From: JAJRWS01 sp039831705
Lineage (GTDB): Bacteria; Planctomycetota; Planctomycetia; Pirellulales; Lacipirellulaceae
Length of the DNA: 64,000 nt
Assembly: GCA_039831705.1 (NCBI GenBank)
Contig: JBDOMT010000406.1
Location: 1 to 64,000 of the forward strand
Direction: 5' to 3'
The position numbers were made by a program, and so were the translations under genes. Position 1 is the first letter of the stretch, and each line of letters begins with the position of its first letter. Shown piece by piece: positions 37,125-45,743 of the stretch. Under the pieces are notes generated by a model. It ran no database searches. It was not told the origin of the DNA and saw only the letters and a list, made by a program, of their open reading frames with translations.

Positions 37125-37667
37125 ATGAAAAATCATTTAAGGTTTTCTATGATGTTCTCACGAAACAACCAATCGATTCGATCTAGGTATACAAGGGCAT
37201 CTAACTTGCCAATGTCTGAAGTGCCTTCCAATACACAGCCAGGCCGACAGAGGCTTCTGAGGAGACGGAATCGTCGAGAAAATCGATATGGTGTCGCTGC
37301 GGTTGAATTTGCGGTGATCGCTCCCATATTTTTTCTGATGGTGGTTGGAATTTTAGAATTTGGCCGGGCCCTGATGGTGCAACAGGTGATCGTCAGTGCA
37401 GCGCGTGTCGGTGCACGGCAAGCAATCACATTGAATGCAACGACGGCTGGTGTCACCACCACAGTGACGGATTACGCCGGCAACGCGGCCGTTCCCGGAG
37501 TGTCCGTGGTCGTCAATCCCAGCCCCAATTCGGCCGCTGCCGGCGATATCATCACCGTCACCACCACGGTCAATTTTGATCAGGTTAGCTGGCTGCCTAC
37601 TCCCTGGTTCCTGGGTGGCAATACACTTACCTCGGCATCTTCCATGCGCAAAGAGGGGCTTAATTGA
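37125..37667 (+). CDS. TadE-like protein 1
   Basis: A 180-residue protein with a long basic N-terminus, then GVAAVEFAVIAPIFFLMVVG (membrane helix with the TadE G-x-x-x-V-E-F-A motif) and ILEFGRALMVQQVIVSAAR. The extracellular part is small and beta-like. The start is uncertain; ATG 37125 and ATG 37212 are both open and neither has a clear binding site. TadE-like proteins are minor pseudopilins. Confidence 0.75.
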   Translation: MKNHLRFSMMFSRNNQSIRSRYTRASNLPMSEVPSNTQPGRQRLLRRRNRRENRYGVAAVEFAVIAPIFFLMVVGILEFGRALMVQQVIVSAARVGARQAITLNATTAGVTTTVTDYAGNAAVPGVSVVVNPSPNSAAAGDIITVTTTVNFDQVSWLPTPWFLGGNTLTSASSMRKEGLN

Positions 37668-37754
37668 ATCTTTGATTTATTACCACGTTGGTTGCCCTAA
37701 TGCGGCATTCAACATTCACATTGTTGTCAATAAGTATCGCCCTAGTACTTATAA

Positions 37755-37862
37755 AAAATAATATTTGCTAGTTCAATTTTATGACATAGTGTTGTAGTGG
37801 CTGGATATACCTCGGTGTCAACCAAGTCTTGTCTTTTCTAGTCAGCGACTCGTGATCCCGCA
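37755..37862 (+). promoter_or_regulatory. Upstream region shared with 34890-35010
   Basis: It resembles the region before 35171, notably TTTTATGACATAGTGTTGTA then GTGGCTGGAT, and precedes the second TadE gene, whose own AGGAGG lies at 37880-37886. This may be a second entry point for transcription of the TadE/TadG run. Confidence 0.4.
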
Positions 37863-37898
37863 ATTCCATAAGATCATCAACCAGGAGGCCATCGCACC

Positions 37899-38396
37899 AT
37901 GCGTTGCTTACGGGTAAAACGTGCGAAGCGCATACAAAATCGGGCCTGCCAACGCCATGGAACCTCCCTGGTCGAAGCTGCTTTTGTGCTGCCCGTGTTT
38001 TTCTTTATCGTGTTTGCGATTATCGAATTCGGCCATGCACAAATGGTCATCAATGTGATGCAGAGCGCCTGCCGCAATGCGGCCCGTATCGGCTCCACCG
38101 AGATGGCAACAACCACCGAAGTGACCAATCACGTCAATCGTATCATGAGCAGTGCCTTTGCTACCGCCACGGCCAGCATTTACGTCCTCGATGCGAGCGC
38201 ATTCGATAACAGCAGTACACCTCCGGCAGACGGTGCGGGTATAGAAGCGTTACCCTCCATCGAACTATTAAACGCCGATTCACGCCAACTGTTCGTAGTG
38301 CGAGCAACCGTTCCCTATAACGATATCGCCCTGGTGCCTATGCCATTCATGAACGGAGTGGTACTAGAGGGCCAGGCAATCATGCGTCACGAATAA
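37899..38396 (+). CDS. TadE-like protein 2
   Basis: A 165-residue minor-pseudopilin-like protein. The N-terminus HGTSLVEAAFVLPVFFFIVFA then IIEFGHAQMVINVMQSACR matches the TadE pattern (Glu five residues into the hydrophobic helix). AGGAGG lies close before ATG. The downstream gene follows after 15 bases, so the two are probably co-translated from one message. Confidence 0.8.
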   Translation: MRCLRVKRAKRIQNRACQRHGTSLVEAAFVLPVFFFIVFAIIEFGHAQMVINVMQSACRNAARIGSTEMATTTEVTNHVNRIMSSAFATATASIYVLDASAFDNSSTPPADGAGIEALPSIELLNADSRQLFVVRATVPYNDIALVPMPFMNGVVLEGQAIMRHE

Positions 38397-38411
38397 TCAA
38401 GGAGACTACCA

Positions 38412-38933
38412 ATGATGTGTATCCTCAAGAAGCAACCGGGTCGTTCTCAACGACTCTCCCTCAGGCAAGCCAGGAGACCTCCTCATACCGGCCGTCGGGG
38501 AGCCGTGGCCGTGGAATTTGCCGTGATCGCCCCCCTATTGTTGTCGATTGTAGTTGGGCTGATCGAGCTCAACCGCACTTACGATGTGCAAAACACTCTG
38601 GAAGCGGCTGCTCGCGAAGGGGGGCGGTTTGCTTCGATTGATCGCACCGACATGCTGGACAGCGGACAAACGGCCAACCAGAAGTTGATTCAGGACGTGG
38701 AAAATTTCATCGCCTCAACTGGCATGGATACCGAAGGTCTCGAGGTACGCGTCACTGATGCCGACGATCCATCGAGCGATTTTAACCTGGATGACCCGGC
38801 CAACGACTTGCAACTGTTCCAGGTACGGATTGAGGTGCCTTATTCCTCGATCAGCTACACCCCTGTCGATCCGTTAAGCGATTACACCTTGTCGGCTTCA
38901 GTGACTTTTCGAAATGGACGCTCGCAATTATAG
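38412..38933 (+). CDS. TadE-like protein 3
   Basis: A 173-residue member of the same family: RRGAVAVEFAVIAPLLLSIV followed by VGLIELNRTYDVQNTLEAAAREGGR. AAGGAG precedes the ATG at 38412. Three TadE-like copies in a row differ in their extracellular parts, which suggests different minor-subunit roles. Confidence 0.8.
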   Translation: MMCILKKQPGRSQRLSLRQARRPPHTGRRGAVAVEFAVIAPLLLSIVVGLIELNRTYDVQNTLEAAAREGGRFASIDRTDMLDSGQTANQKLIQDVENFIASTGMDTEGLEVRVTDADDPSSDFNLDDPANDLQLFQVRIEVPYSSISYTPVDPLSDYTLSASVTFRNGRSQL

Positions 38934-38999
38934 CAATGATGCTCCCCCAACTCTCCCCTTCCCTCTTCTCAACAAGTCTTTTTAGTCAAGGAACTCCTC

Positions 39000-40757
39000 A
39001 TGACAATACAGCAATCCCTGTTTACACGATCAGCCAAGCCCAAACCATCCAGACACGGTGTGATCATTGTGCTCACAGGATTTACTCTGGTCGCCGTGTT
39101 TGCCTTTGTCGCCTTATCGATTGACTCGGGGCGCATCGTGCTGACTGAAACAAGAATGCAAAATGCGGTGGATGCAGCCGCTCTGGCCGCCTCGCAAGAA
39201 ATCAATGCAGCCGTCTTTGCTGCCGGCCAGGGATCCGGTTCGGTGGACCTCGGTCCCAACTCGGAGGCTGTCTCCGATGCCCGTACTGTGGCAGCCCAGG
39301 TGGCCTCTGCCAATAGCATATTTGTTGAACCGCAAACCGATGTCTTATTCGGCAATCGCTCGTATGATGCAGCCACGGACACCTGGCCCATTCAATGGGG
39401 CGCAGAGCCTTACAACGTACTCAAAGTGAGCGCGCGCAAAACGGAAGAAGATTCCAGTGCGCCCGATGGCCAATTGCCACTGGCATTTGGCTGGGCCGTT
39501 GGCCGCTCACAGGTTCCTCTGCAAAAATCGGCGACCGTTTTCATCGAAGCACGTGACTTGGTTGTAGTGCTCGACTTTTCCGCTTCCATGAACGACGATA
39601 GCTCGATCAAATCGTTCAACAAGTTGGGACAAACCGAAGTGGAAGCATCGCTTGAAGCCATGTGGGACGCACTCCGGACAGCCGATCCTAAATGGCCCGG
39701 CACCAGCACTTCGAAGTTCCTCGCCGGCGGATTTGGCGAAATCAATTCACACTACGGCACCTACGTCTCCAGCAGAAACACAGATACAATTTACGCGGCT
39801 CTGCGATTGGATGAAGTCGATAGCAGCGGCAAAATGCTCTATCCGTTTCCTCAGGCGGGCCGCTACTCCAGTGGATTGCCCAAATCGAAGCCGAGCGATT
39901 CGACTAGTCGATCGCGTTGGAGGAGCTACATCGGTTACGTTAAGAGCAACGGTGACAGCTATAAAAAACGATATGGCTACTACTCGCTTATGAATTACCT
40001 CCAAGAGAAACGCTATAGTGCCAGCAACTCGGAGGATTTGTGGCGCACCCCCCACTATCCGTTCCACGCCATTAAGGAAGGGGCCACCCTGTTCCTCGAT
40101 TTCCTCGACGACCTGAACTTTGGCGATGAAGTCGGCCTGGTCAGCTACGGCAAATGGGCCGTGCAGGAAAAGACGCACAACGATGGCGAAGTTTCCATTG
40201 ACATCTCGAGCAACCCAATCACCAACGATTACGCCACTATCGACACCATCCAAAGACGTCACCAGGCAGGTGATTACAGCGGTTGGACCGGCATGGGCGA
40301 TGGGATTCTCAAAGCGCGTGAATTGTTGGTGGGCACGGCCAACGACCCAGACGATGCCGGCTACAGCCGCTTTGGCGCCCGACCGACCATGCTCATCATG
40401 ACCGACGGTCAAACCAATCAGGGACCATCCGGCTGGAGCCTGCCTGGCAACTTCAGTTGGTCGGACTGGACCGATTACAATGGCGACGGCGTCGCCGACT
40501 ACACCACCACGGACTGGAAGAAACAGTACGCTTTTTGGGAAGCAACCCAGGCAATCGAGCTTGGCATCAAGCTGCATACGATGGCCGTGGGGGCAGGTGG
40601 GGATCGCGACCTGATGGAGGCGATTGCATTCGCCGGTGGGGGCACCTTCATCAACGTCCCTGGTGGCAGTACCATTGCCGAAATGCAGTCCCAGTTGATC
40701 GACGCGTTCCGGGAAGTCGCTTCCAAGCTGCCACCCGCCAAGCTAGTGCACGATTGA
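39000..40757 (+). CDS. TadG-like protein with von Willebrand factor A domain
   Basis: This 585-residue product has a Tad-type N-terminal membrane helix (VIIVLTGFTLVAVFAFVALS then IDSGRIVLTETRMQNAVDAA) and a von Willebrand A domain. The MIDAS DFSASMNDD is near residues 191-199, GWTGMGDG and MLIMTDGQTNQ supply the other metal-site parts, and the domain is interrupted by a Tyr/Ser-rich stretch (about 270-350). AAGGAAC lies before the ATG. It ends the run of Tad-like genes. vWA-TadG proteins are thought to bind surfaces or other subunits at the fibre tip; that is inference here. Confidence 0.85.
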   Translation: MTIQQSLFTRSAKPKPSRHGVIIVLTGFTLVAVFAFVALSIDSGRIVLTETRMQNAVDAAALAASQEINAAVFAAGQGSGSVDLGPNSEAVSDARTVAAQVASANSIFVEPQTDVLFGNRSYDAATDTWPIQWGAEPYNVLKVSARKTEEDSSAPDGQLPLAFGWAVGRSQVPLQKSATVFIEARDLVVVLDFSASMNDDSSIKSFNKLGQTEVEASLEAMWDALRTADPKWPGTSTSKFLAGGFGEINSHYGTYVSSRNTDTIYAALRLDEVDSSGKMLYPFPQAGRYSSGLPKSKPSDSTSRSRWRSYIGYVKSNGDSYKKRYGYYSLMNYLQEKRYSASNSEDLWRTPHYPFHAIKEGATLFLDFLDDLNFGDEVGLVSYGKWAVQEKTHNDGEVSIDISSNPITNDYATIDTIQRRHQAGDYSGWTGMGDGILKARELLVGTANDPDDAGYSRFGARPTMLIMTDGQTNQGPSGWSLPGNFSWSDWTDYNGDGVADYTTTDWKKQYAFWEATQAIELGIKLHTMAVGAGGDRDLMEAIAFAGGGTFINVPGGSTIAEMQSQLIDAFREVASKLPPAKLVHD

Positions 40758-40802
40758 GTATCGGGCGACAATCCGCTTGAAGTAGTTCACCCTCTGCCCC
40801 TT

Positions 40803-40885
40803 AGGCAGTCGGCAGTACGTTGGGTAGGGCCACAGTGTTCTGGTCCATGTCCCCGCATCTGCTGACTGCCTTTGGGTATTTTTTT
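40803..40885 (+). terminator. Long-loop hairpin with T run after the Tad-like block
   Basis: AGGCAGTCGGCAG pairs with CTGCTGACTGCCT (one G-T) over a 43-base loop, and TATTTTTTT follows. The long loop makes it a less certain terminator. Confidence 0.5.
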
Positions 40886-41157
40886 AGCTATACCAAGCTG
40901 TGGATAATGACCTTACTAGCCCGGATATTTCATCCGTTTCTGCTACGGCGTTTTAAGTCCTTTCGTGGCAAGGCATGTGAGGCTTGCGACCGCAGTCGTG
41001 TTTTTACACGTTGAGGCGACCACAGCTGCGCTGCGGTGCCCGAGGCTGAAACATAACGCAGCCACGGAAGGACTTGGGACGCCGTAGCAGAAACGGGGTA
41101 GAGTCGAACGGTGGCGCGGTGTGACGTAAGGCCACCCGTTTCCACCGCCCGCTCATC

Positions 41158-41190
<33 letters not shown>

Positions 41191-41202
41191 TCGGACAGGA
41201 TA

Positions 41203-42528
41203 TCACGTTTTCGCCCACGGGAGGTGGCGTGTTCGGCACGGGAGCTGGACGAGTCCCAGTTCCTTGTACAGGTATTCGTCAGAGAATCGTGAGGTTCCCT
41301 GACCCCGTACCTTGTGCTTGGCACACAGCCATTGGCGGAGCCGGCGGCAGGTGTGGCGATCCACAGCTGCGTAGGCTTTGCTGACAGGACCTAGACGGAA
41401 GTAGTTGGACCAGCCAATCAACTTGCAGTTGATCTTTCCGATCCGATCTTCCGCGTCCATCAACGTCCATCGGCGGCGTGTCAGTTCGCTGATCTCATCA
41501 CAGATGTGTTGGATCTTCTTCCGAGATGGACGCGTGCCAATATAGGCCCGGCCTGTCTTGGTCGAGTGACAACGGCCAATGGTGTAGCCCAGGAAATCGA
41601 ACGATTCATCCGGTACTCGGCAACTTCGTGTCTTTTCCTCATTGACCGTCAACTTGAGCTTCTGCATCATACTTCGCATCGTGGTCATGGCCTGATCGGC
41701 CGTACCTTGACAGCAAATTACAAAATCATTCGCATAGTTGACGATACGAGCTTTCAGACGGCGCTGATGCCCAAGCACCTTCCAGCCCAGCAAGAATCGG
41801 CGCATATAGAGGTTTGCCAACATCGGTGAAATCGGAGACCCTTGTGGGCTCCCACGTCCGGCGTCTTTGTTGTGGGTCGTTCTTCGTTTTCTCCCTCGAT
41901 CGTCGATTTCCTCGACCGGTGCCACGAGCCACATCTTGATCAGATGGAGCACGCCTTTGTCGCTAATACGACGGGCAACGGTCTTGATTAACTCCGAATG
42001 AGGAATACTGTCGAAATACCCGCTCAAATCCGCGTCGACAACTTCAGTATGGCCCGTGTTGAGCAGATGATGGATCTCCCGGATGGCGTCCAGCGCACTG
42101 CGCCCTGGCCGGTAAGCATATTGCTCCGGCTGGAGGTCGGCCTCGAAAATAGGTTCGAGGACCAGCACCACTGCCATTTGCACCACGCGATCCTTGATCG
42201 TCGGAATGCCCAGCGGTCGTCGCTTGCCATTGGCCTTAGGAATCCACACCCGTCGTACTGGGTCAGGATGATACGTCTTCTTTCTGAGTTCTTCCTCCAA
42301 TTCGTCCAACCAACGCTTCACGCCATACGCTTCGATATCTGCAAACGTCTGCCCATCTACTCCCGGTGCTCCATCGTTGATGAGGCTCCGTCGGTAGGCA
42401 AGCCAGAGAACGTCTGGTCGATAAAGTTTGTCATACAACGCGTAAAAGCGAAAATCGGGCGATCCCTTCGCTTTGACGTGTAGTGCGTTCCGTAGCTTCT
42501 CAACCTTCGGTAGGGTTGGTAGGCTCAT
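41203..42528 (-). CDS. Group II intron reverse transcriptase/maturase, altered catalytic motif
   Basis: A 441-residue LtrA-type protein that normally helps its intron splice and reverse-transcribes it on insertion. ATG 42528 follows AGGAG eight bases upstream. RT blocks are visible (DGAPGVDGQTF, RRPLGIPTIKDRVVQMA, VVDADLSGYFDSIPH, GSPQGSPISPMLANLY) and a maturase X domain (LIGWSNYFRLG near 370). No HNH endonuclease domain follows. The YADD motif reads YAND at residues 265-268: the first catalytic Asp is Asn267 (codon AAT at 41728-41730). The frame is otherwise intact, so splicing help may survive while reverse transcription is expected to be lost. Confidence 0.92.
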   Translation of the reverse strand: MSLPTLPKVEKLRNALHVKAKGSPDFRFYALYDKLYRPDVLWLAYRRSLINDGAPGVDGQTFADIEAYGVKRWLDELEEELRKKTYHPDPVRRVWIPKANGKRRPLGIPTIKDRVVQMAVVLVLEPIFEADLQPEQYAYRPGRSALDAIREIHHLLNTGHTEVVDADLSGYFDSIPHSELIKTVARRISDKGVLHLIKMWLVAPVEEIDDRGRKRRTTHNKDAGRGSPQGSPISPMLANLYMRRFLLGWKVLGHQRRLKARIVNYANDFVICCQGTADQAMTTMRSMMQKLKLTVNEEKTRSCRVPDESFDFLGYTIGRCHSTKTGRAYIGTRPSRKKIQHICDEISELTRRRWTLMDAEDRIGKINCKLIGWSNYFRLGPVSKAYAAVDRHTCRRLRQWLCAKHKVRGQGTSRFSDEYLYKELGLVQLPCRTRHLPWAKT

Positions 42529-43102
42529 TGCCAATCTCCTGGGCTGTCGCCACTTTCCACACTCATTCTGAACTGAGGCCCCTTCGCTCGACCGGCATTA
42601 CCCGGCGTCGTCACTACTACGGGCCTCTCCGCCACCTCGAACGGACGAGCCTGCTCCTCGCGGAGTCCTCGTTGAAAGTCACGCGACTTCACCGCCGGGG
42701 CTTCCCGTGTTTCCTATCGATTCCTCTTTTCATACATGCTGTCGTCACTACCCCGGTGGAATGGAAAGGTCTGCATTGCTCGGTCCTCCGCCCTTTGGTG
42801 AGGAGAAAAATGTGCTTTCCACGGCGGCCTTCCCCATATCTCAGGCGGGTCGGCTTCCACATTGCCCGTTTCGAGGCCTGCTCAACGTTCACTCGCGTTA
42901 CGGCCTGCATGCTTGCTGAACCGCTAAACGGTCCTTTTCTTGAAGTGCTTCAGTCCAAGTCGTTACCTCCTCGAAACCGCCCCAAGTGCTTCCGGCTGGA
43001 GCAATTAGTCGCCGGGTGGGATTCGCACCCACTGGATTCGATAAGACTTTCACGGCACACTGAAATATGCGGGCTAGTATTTTGGTACAACCGCCGGGCG
43101 AA

Positions 43103-43513
43103 TTAGTCTTCGTACATGGCCGTATCATAACGGCGACGGCGGCGGCCAAATCGACGGCAGCGGCGATGCGAACGGGTGACATACTCGCCTTCGACAAAAT
43201 AATATCCCGACAGCATTTTGTAAAAGAACAGCAATATCAAAGTTCCCCCGATGGCGACCATCATCCCCAACATACTCACGGGCACCACACGCTTCCCATA
43301 GTGAAAATAACTCACCACCCCACAACCCAATACCGATCCACCAATCCCTAACATCACCGTGGCAATGGCACCGCCCGGATCGCGGCCCGGCATGATGGCC
43401 TTGGCTAACAGACCTACCAGGGTGCCAAATCCGATCCATACCAGCACATCGTTGACCAATTGTCGGACCGTGTCATCCAGCACCAAACCTTGAGCCGAGT
43501 CAAAACCTTCCAT
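43103..43513 (-). CDS. GlsB/YeaQ/YmgE-like membrane protein
   Basis: A 136-residue protein with three hydrophobic segments: VWIGFGTLVGLLAKAIMPG, AIATVMLGIGGSVLGCGVV and MLGMMVAIGGTLILLFFY. The MPGRDPGGA motif is that of the transglycosylase-associated (GlsB/YeaQ/YmgE) small membrane family, whose function is unclear. An N-terminal extension and an Arg-rich C-tail (RSHRRCRRFGRRRRRYD) exceed the usual size. It lies beside the intron's exon end and is separated from the next gene by a gap of hairpins. Confidence 0.7.
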   Translation of the reverse strand: MEGFDSAQGLVLDDTVRQLVNDVLVWIGFGTLVGLLAKAIMPGRDPGGAIATVMLGIGGSVLGCGVVSYFHYGKRVVPVSMLGMMVAIGGTLILLFFYKMLSGYYFVEGEYVTRSHRRCRRFGRRRRRYDTAMYED

Positions 43514-43669
43514 GATGGTTTGGAATCCTTGATGCTAACCAAGTAAAAACTGGAGATAGAGGGCGGAACTGTAAGCAATAATCCAGGTTGCCGGCAACCC
43601 CGGATAGGTTATGAGTCTATCCGTATACCCGCATTCACGGACAACGATGTGAAGGATCATGGAATAAAA

Positions 43670-43714
43670 TACGAGCACGACGCTCCAGTTTCAAAGTTGC
43701 ACGTCGTGCTTGTA
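43670..43714. repeat. REP-like hairpin
   Basis: TACGAGCACGACG and CGTCGTGCTTGTA are mirror arms (one mismatch) around 19 bases. It belongs to the REP-like family described in the summary. The gap 43514-43878 also has CGGATAG/CTATCCG near 43602 and no gene. Confidence 0.6.
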
Positions 43715-43760
43715 TATTGAAAAAAGTGCGACAAGACATTTAGAAGGGCGAAAAAACCCA

Positions 43761-43829
43761 TACTAGCACGCAGCGCAAGCAAGTGGGTCACCTACAGTTA
43801 CCCACTCGCTGGCGCGTCGTGCTTGTATT
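43761..43829. repeat. REP-like hairpin, full copy
   Basis: TACTAGCACGCAGCGCAAGC then AAGTGGGT is mirrored by ACCCACTCGCTGGCGC then GTCGTGCTTGTATT around ACCTACAGT-like centre. This is the best-formed neighbour of the family's 63459 copy. Confidence 0.7.
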
Positions 43830-43878
43830 TGTGGGTCTCCTCCTTTTCAAATGCTACGCTGCTAGCTCTACTTGCAAG

Positions 43879-44667
43879 CTAGCCCGCATCGTGCTCGCGG
43901 CACCAGGCGCACATTTCGTCTGGAGACATGCTGCTCTTATCGATTGGGCCAGTAGATGCAGCCGACTCGATGTCTACTTCAACTGCTGCGTCAGGTTCCG
44001 ATTCTGCCTCAGTCTCAGAACTCTTCTCCTGAGCCGGACTTTTTACAGAACCTCCACGGGCTGCCGCCAAGATATCGGCGGTGGACAGCTTGCCGCTCTG
44101 CGCCGGGGAAGAGCCGGCCGATTTGGGTGTGGCCGAAGGAGAACTCTCTTCCCCCGTCGATTTTGATTCGGCCGATTTTTTGGCAGAACCTCCGCGGGCT
44201 GCCGCCAAGATGTCAGAAGTCGACAACTTGCCCGATGGCGGCTTGCTTGCAGATTTTTTTCCCCCTGCAGCCCCTGTGCTTTTGGGTTTCTGTGCCGATG
44301 TCACTCCCGAACTTTTGGCCGAGCCTTGCTGGCGTGCCAGTTCCAGAGGAGACAATTTCTTCTCACCCGAAGCGGCCGATTTATTCTTTGGCCCCTTTGC
44401 TGCTGGCGCCGCTTTTTTGCTCTCCTTCGCCTGGGCCTCTTTTTTCGATGGCTTATCGACGACTTTCAGATAATCCAACTCGATATCGTACCAGCCAATA
44501 TTCTGGTTAAATTCCCCGAACTCAACTAAAGCCCGCCCGTTCATATTGACCGTTTTCACCTGACCCACATACCCCTTGAAACGGGCCAACTCCGGCTGTT
44601 CCGCTTGGACGACGACGTACTTGTCGGTGTAATCACTTTTGATCTTTTCGATTTTTTCGGAGATCAT
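43879..44667 (-). CDS. Hypothetical protein with repeated DILAAARGG motifs
   Basis: I do not recognise this 262-residue protein. ATG 44667 starts a folded N-terminal domain (residues 1-75) of beta character (DKYVVVQAEQPELARFKGYV then GQVKTVNMNGRALVEFGEF), possibly an SH3/KOW-like fold. A long low-complexity Lys/Ala/Ser linker follows and contains GKLSTSDILAAARGGS and GKLSTADILAAARGGS plus a weaker LSPLELARQQGSA. It ends MSPDEMCAWCREHDAG. A longer frame to 44892 adds unconserved sequence. The short repeated helices look like linear binding motifs. Function is unknown. Confidence 0.65.
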   Translation of the reverse strand: MISEKIEKIKSDYTDKYVVVQAEQPELARFKGYVGQVKTVNMNGRALVEFGEFNQNIGWYDIELDYLKVVDKPSKKEAQAKESKKAAPAAKGPKNKSAASGEKKLSPLELARQQGSAKSSGVTSAQKPKSTGAAGGKKSASKPPSGKLSTSDILAAARGGSAKKSAESKSTGEESSPSATPKSAGSSPAQSGKLSTADILAAARGGSVKSPAQEKSSETEAESEPDAAVEVDIESAASTGPIDKSSMSPDEMCAWCREHDAG

Positions 44668-44906
44668 CAGTAATGTCTTTCTGACATGGACCTGTTGCAA
44701 GTAGCGGCTGGCCAGATACAGGCGACAAGCCACCGCAGCAAAAATTCGGAAATGGCTGAATCCCAGATTGTGGCGGAAATTGGCCCTCCTGACAATGGTC
44801 CTTAGTGCATCAAAGAATCTACTTGCGACCCGGTAGTCTAGCCGTAATAATCGACGGGAGAACGAAATGGACTTGCCTACCTCAGTCCCCAACCCAAGAG
44901 ATACCC

Positions 44907-45743
44907 ATGAGCTATTTCCCCAAAAACACCACCCACTTACCCTATTCCCTCTTGCTAGCCCTGGCCATGAGCCCCCTCCTGGGTCTCGAAGGATTGGGTC
45001 TCGGAGGGCAGCCCTGTATGGCTGTGGAATATTTGAGCGGGATCCAATGGCCAGAACCTGCTGCGGTAACTCCTGGGACTCAGAGCAGTCCCCCCTCAGA
45101 TGCAGTGGTACTGCTGGGGAAGAATCAGGATCTTTCTGTCTGGGAAGGTGGAGAGAAATGGAATTTTCAAGACGGAATAGCCACCGTAGGTGAAGGGCCT
45201 ATCCGGACAAAACAAAAATTTGGTGACTGCCAGCTGCATATCGAATGGTCCAGCCCCAAACCGGCTCATGGACAAGGACAAAATCGTGGCAACAGTGGTA
45301 TTTTCTTAATGGACATTTACGAAATTCAGGTGCTCGATTCGTACCAAAGCAAAACTTATTTCGATGGCCAGGCCGGAGGCATTTACAAACAGACGCCACC
45401 GTTGGTCAATGCAATGCGGCCACCGGGTGAGTGGAACGTGTACGACATCATCTGGGCTGCACCCCGATTTGCCAAAGATGGCTCCTTGCAAACGCCAGCC
45501 ACAATCACCGCCCTGCACAATGGGATGTTGATCCTCAACCATTTTACCCTGCTGGGCGATACACCCTACCACCGCCCACCGGAATATAAGCAGCGTCAGG
45601 AGCGGGGCCCCATCTCGCTGCAAGATCATGGACACCCCGTGCGATTTCGCAACATCTGGCTAAGAGAAATCCGGCCCCTGGTGGGTCAACAAGTACGCAA
45701 GCCGTACCTGCGCGATGGGGACAAAGAAATGCCGATCAAGTAG
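44907..45743 (+). CDS. Secreted DUF1080 (3-keto-disaccharide hydrolase) protein
   Basis: This 278-residue protein has a signal peptide (YSLLLALAMSPLLGLEGLGL) and a DUF1080 jelly-roll domain: LLGKNQDLSVWEG, FGDCQLHIEWSSPK, RGNSGIFLMDIYEIQVLDSY, GGIYKQTPPLVNAMRPPGEW and the closing PVRFRNIWLREIRP. The family now includes 3-keto-disaccharide hydrolases acting in the periplasm on oxidised sugars. ATG 44907 was chosen for the signal peptide. Its stop overlaps that of the convergent gene by eight bases. Substrate is not decided. Confidence 0.88.
   Translation: MSYFPKNTTHLPYSLLLALAMSPLLGLEGLGLGGQPCMAVEYLSGIQWPEPAAVTPGTQSSPPSDAVVLLGKNQDLSVWEGGEKWNFQDGIATVGEGPIRTKQKFGDCQLHIEWSSPKPAHGQGQNRGNSGIFLMDIYEIQVLDSYQSKTYFDGQAGGIYKQTPPLVNAMRPPGEWNVYDIIWAAPRFAKDGSLQTPATITALHNGMLILNHFTLLGDTPYHRPPEYKQRQERGPISLQDHGHPVRFRNIWLREIRPLVGQQVRKPYLRDGDKEMPIK

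Noticed and set aside
40119..40577. Part of a 276-codon frame (39747-40577) opposite the vWA-TadG gene
   Set aside because: The plus-strand protein has clear MIDAS and Tad motifs; the opposite frame is a codon-bias shadow.
42483..43106. 207-codon plus-strand frame near the intron
   Set aside because: It overlays the ribozyme domains I-IV of the group II intron on the opposite strand; no protein features.
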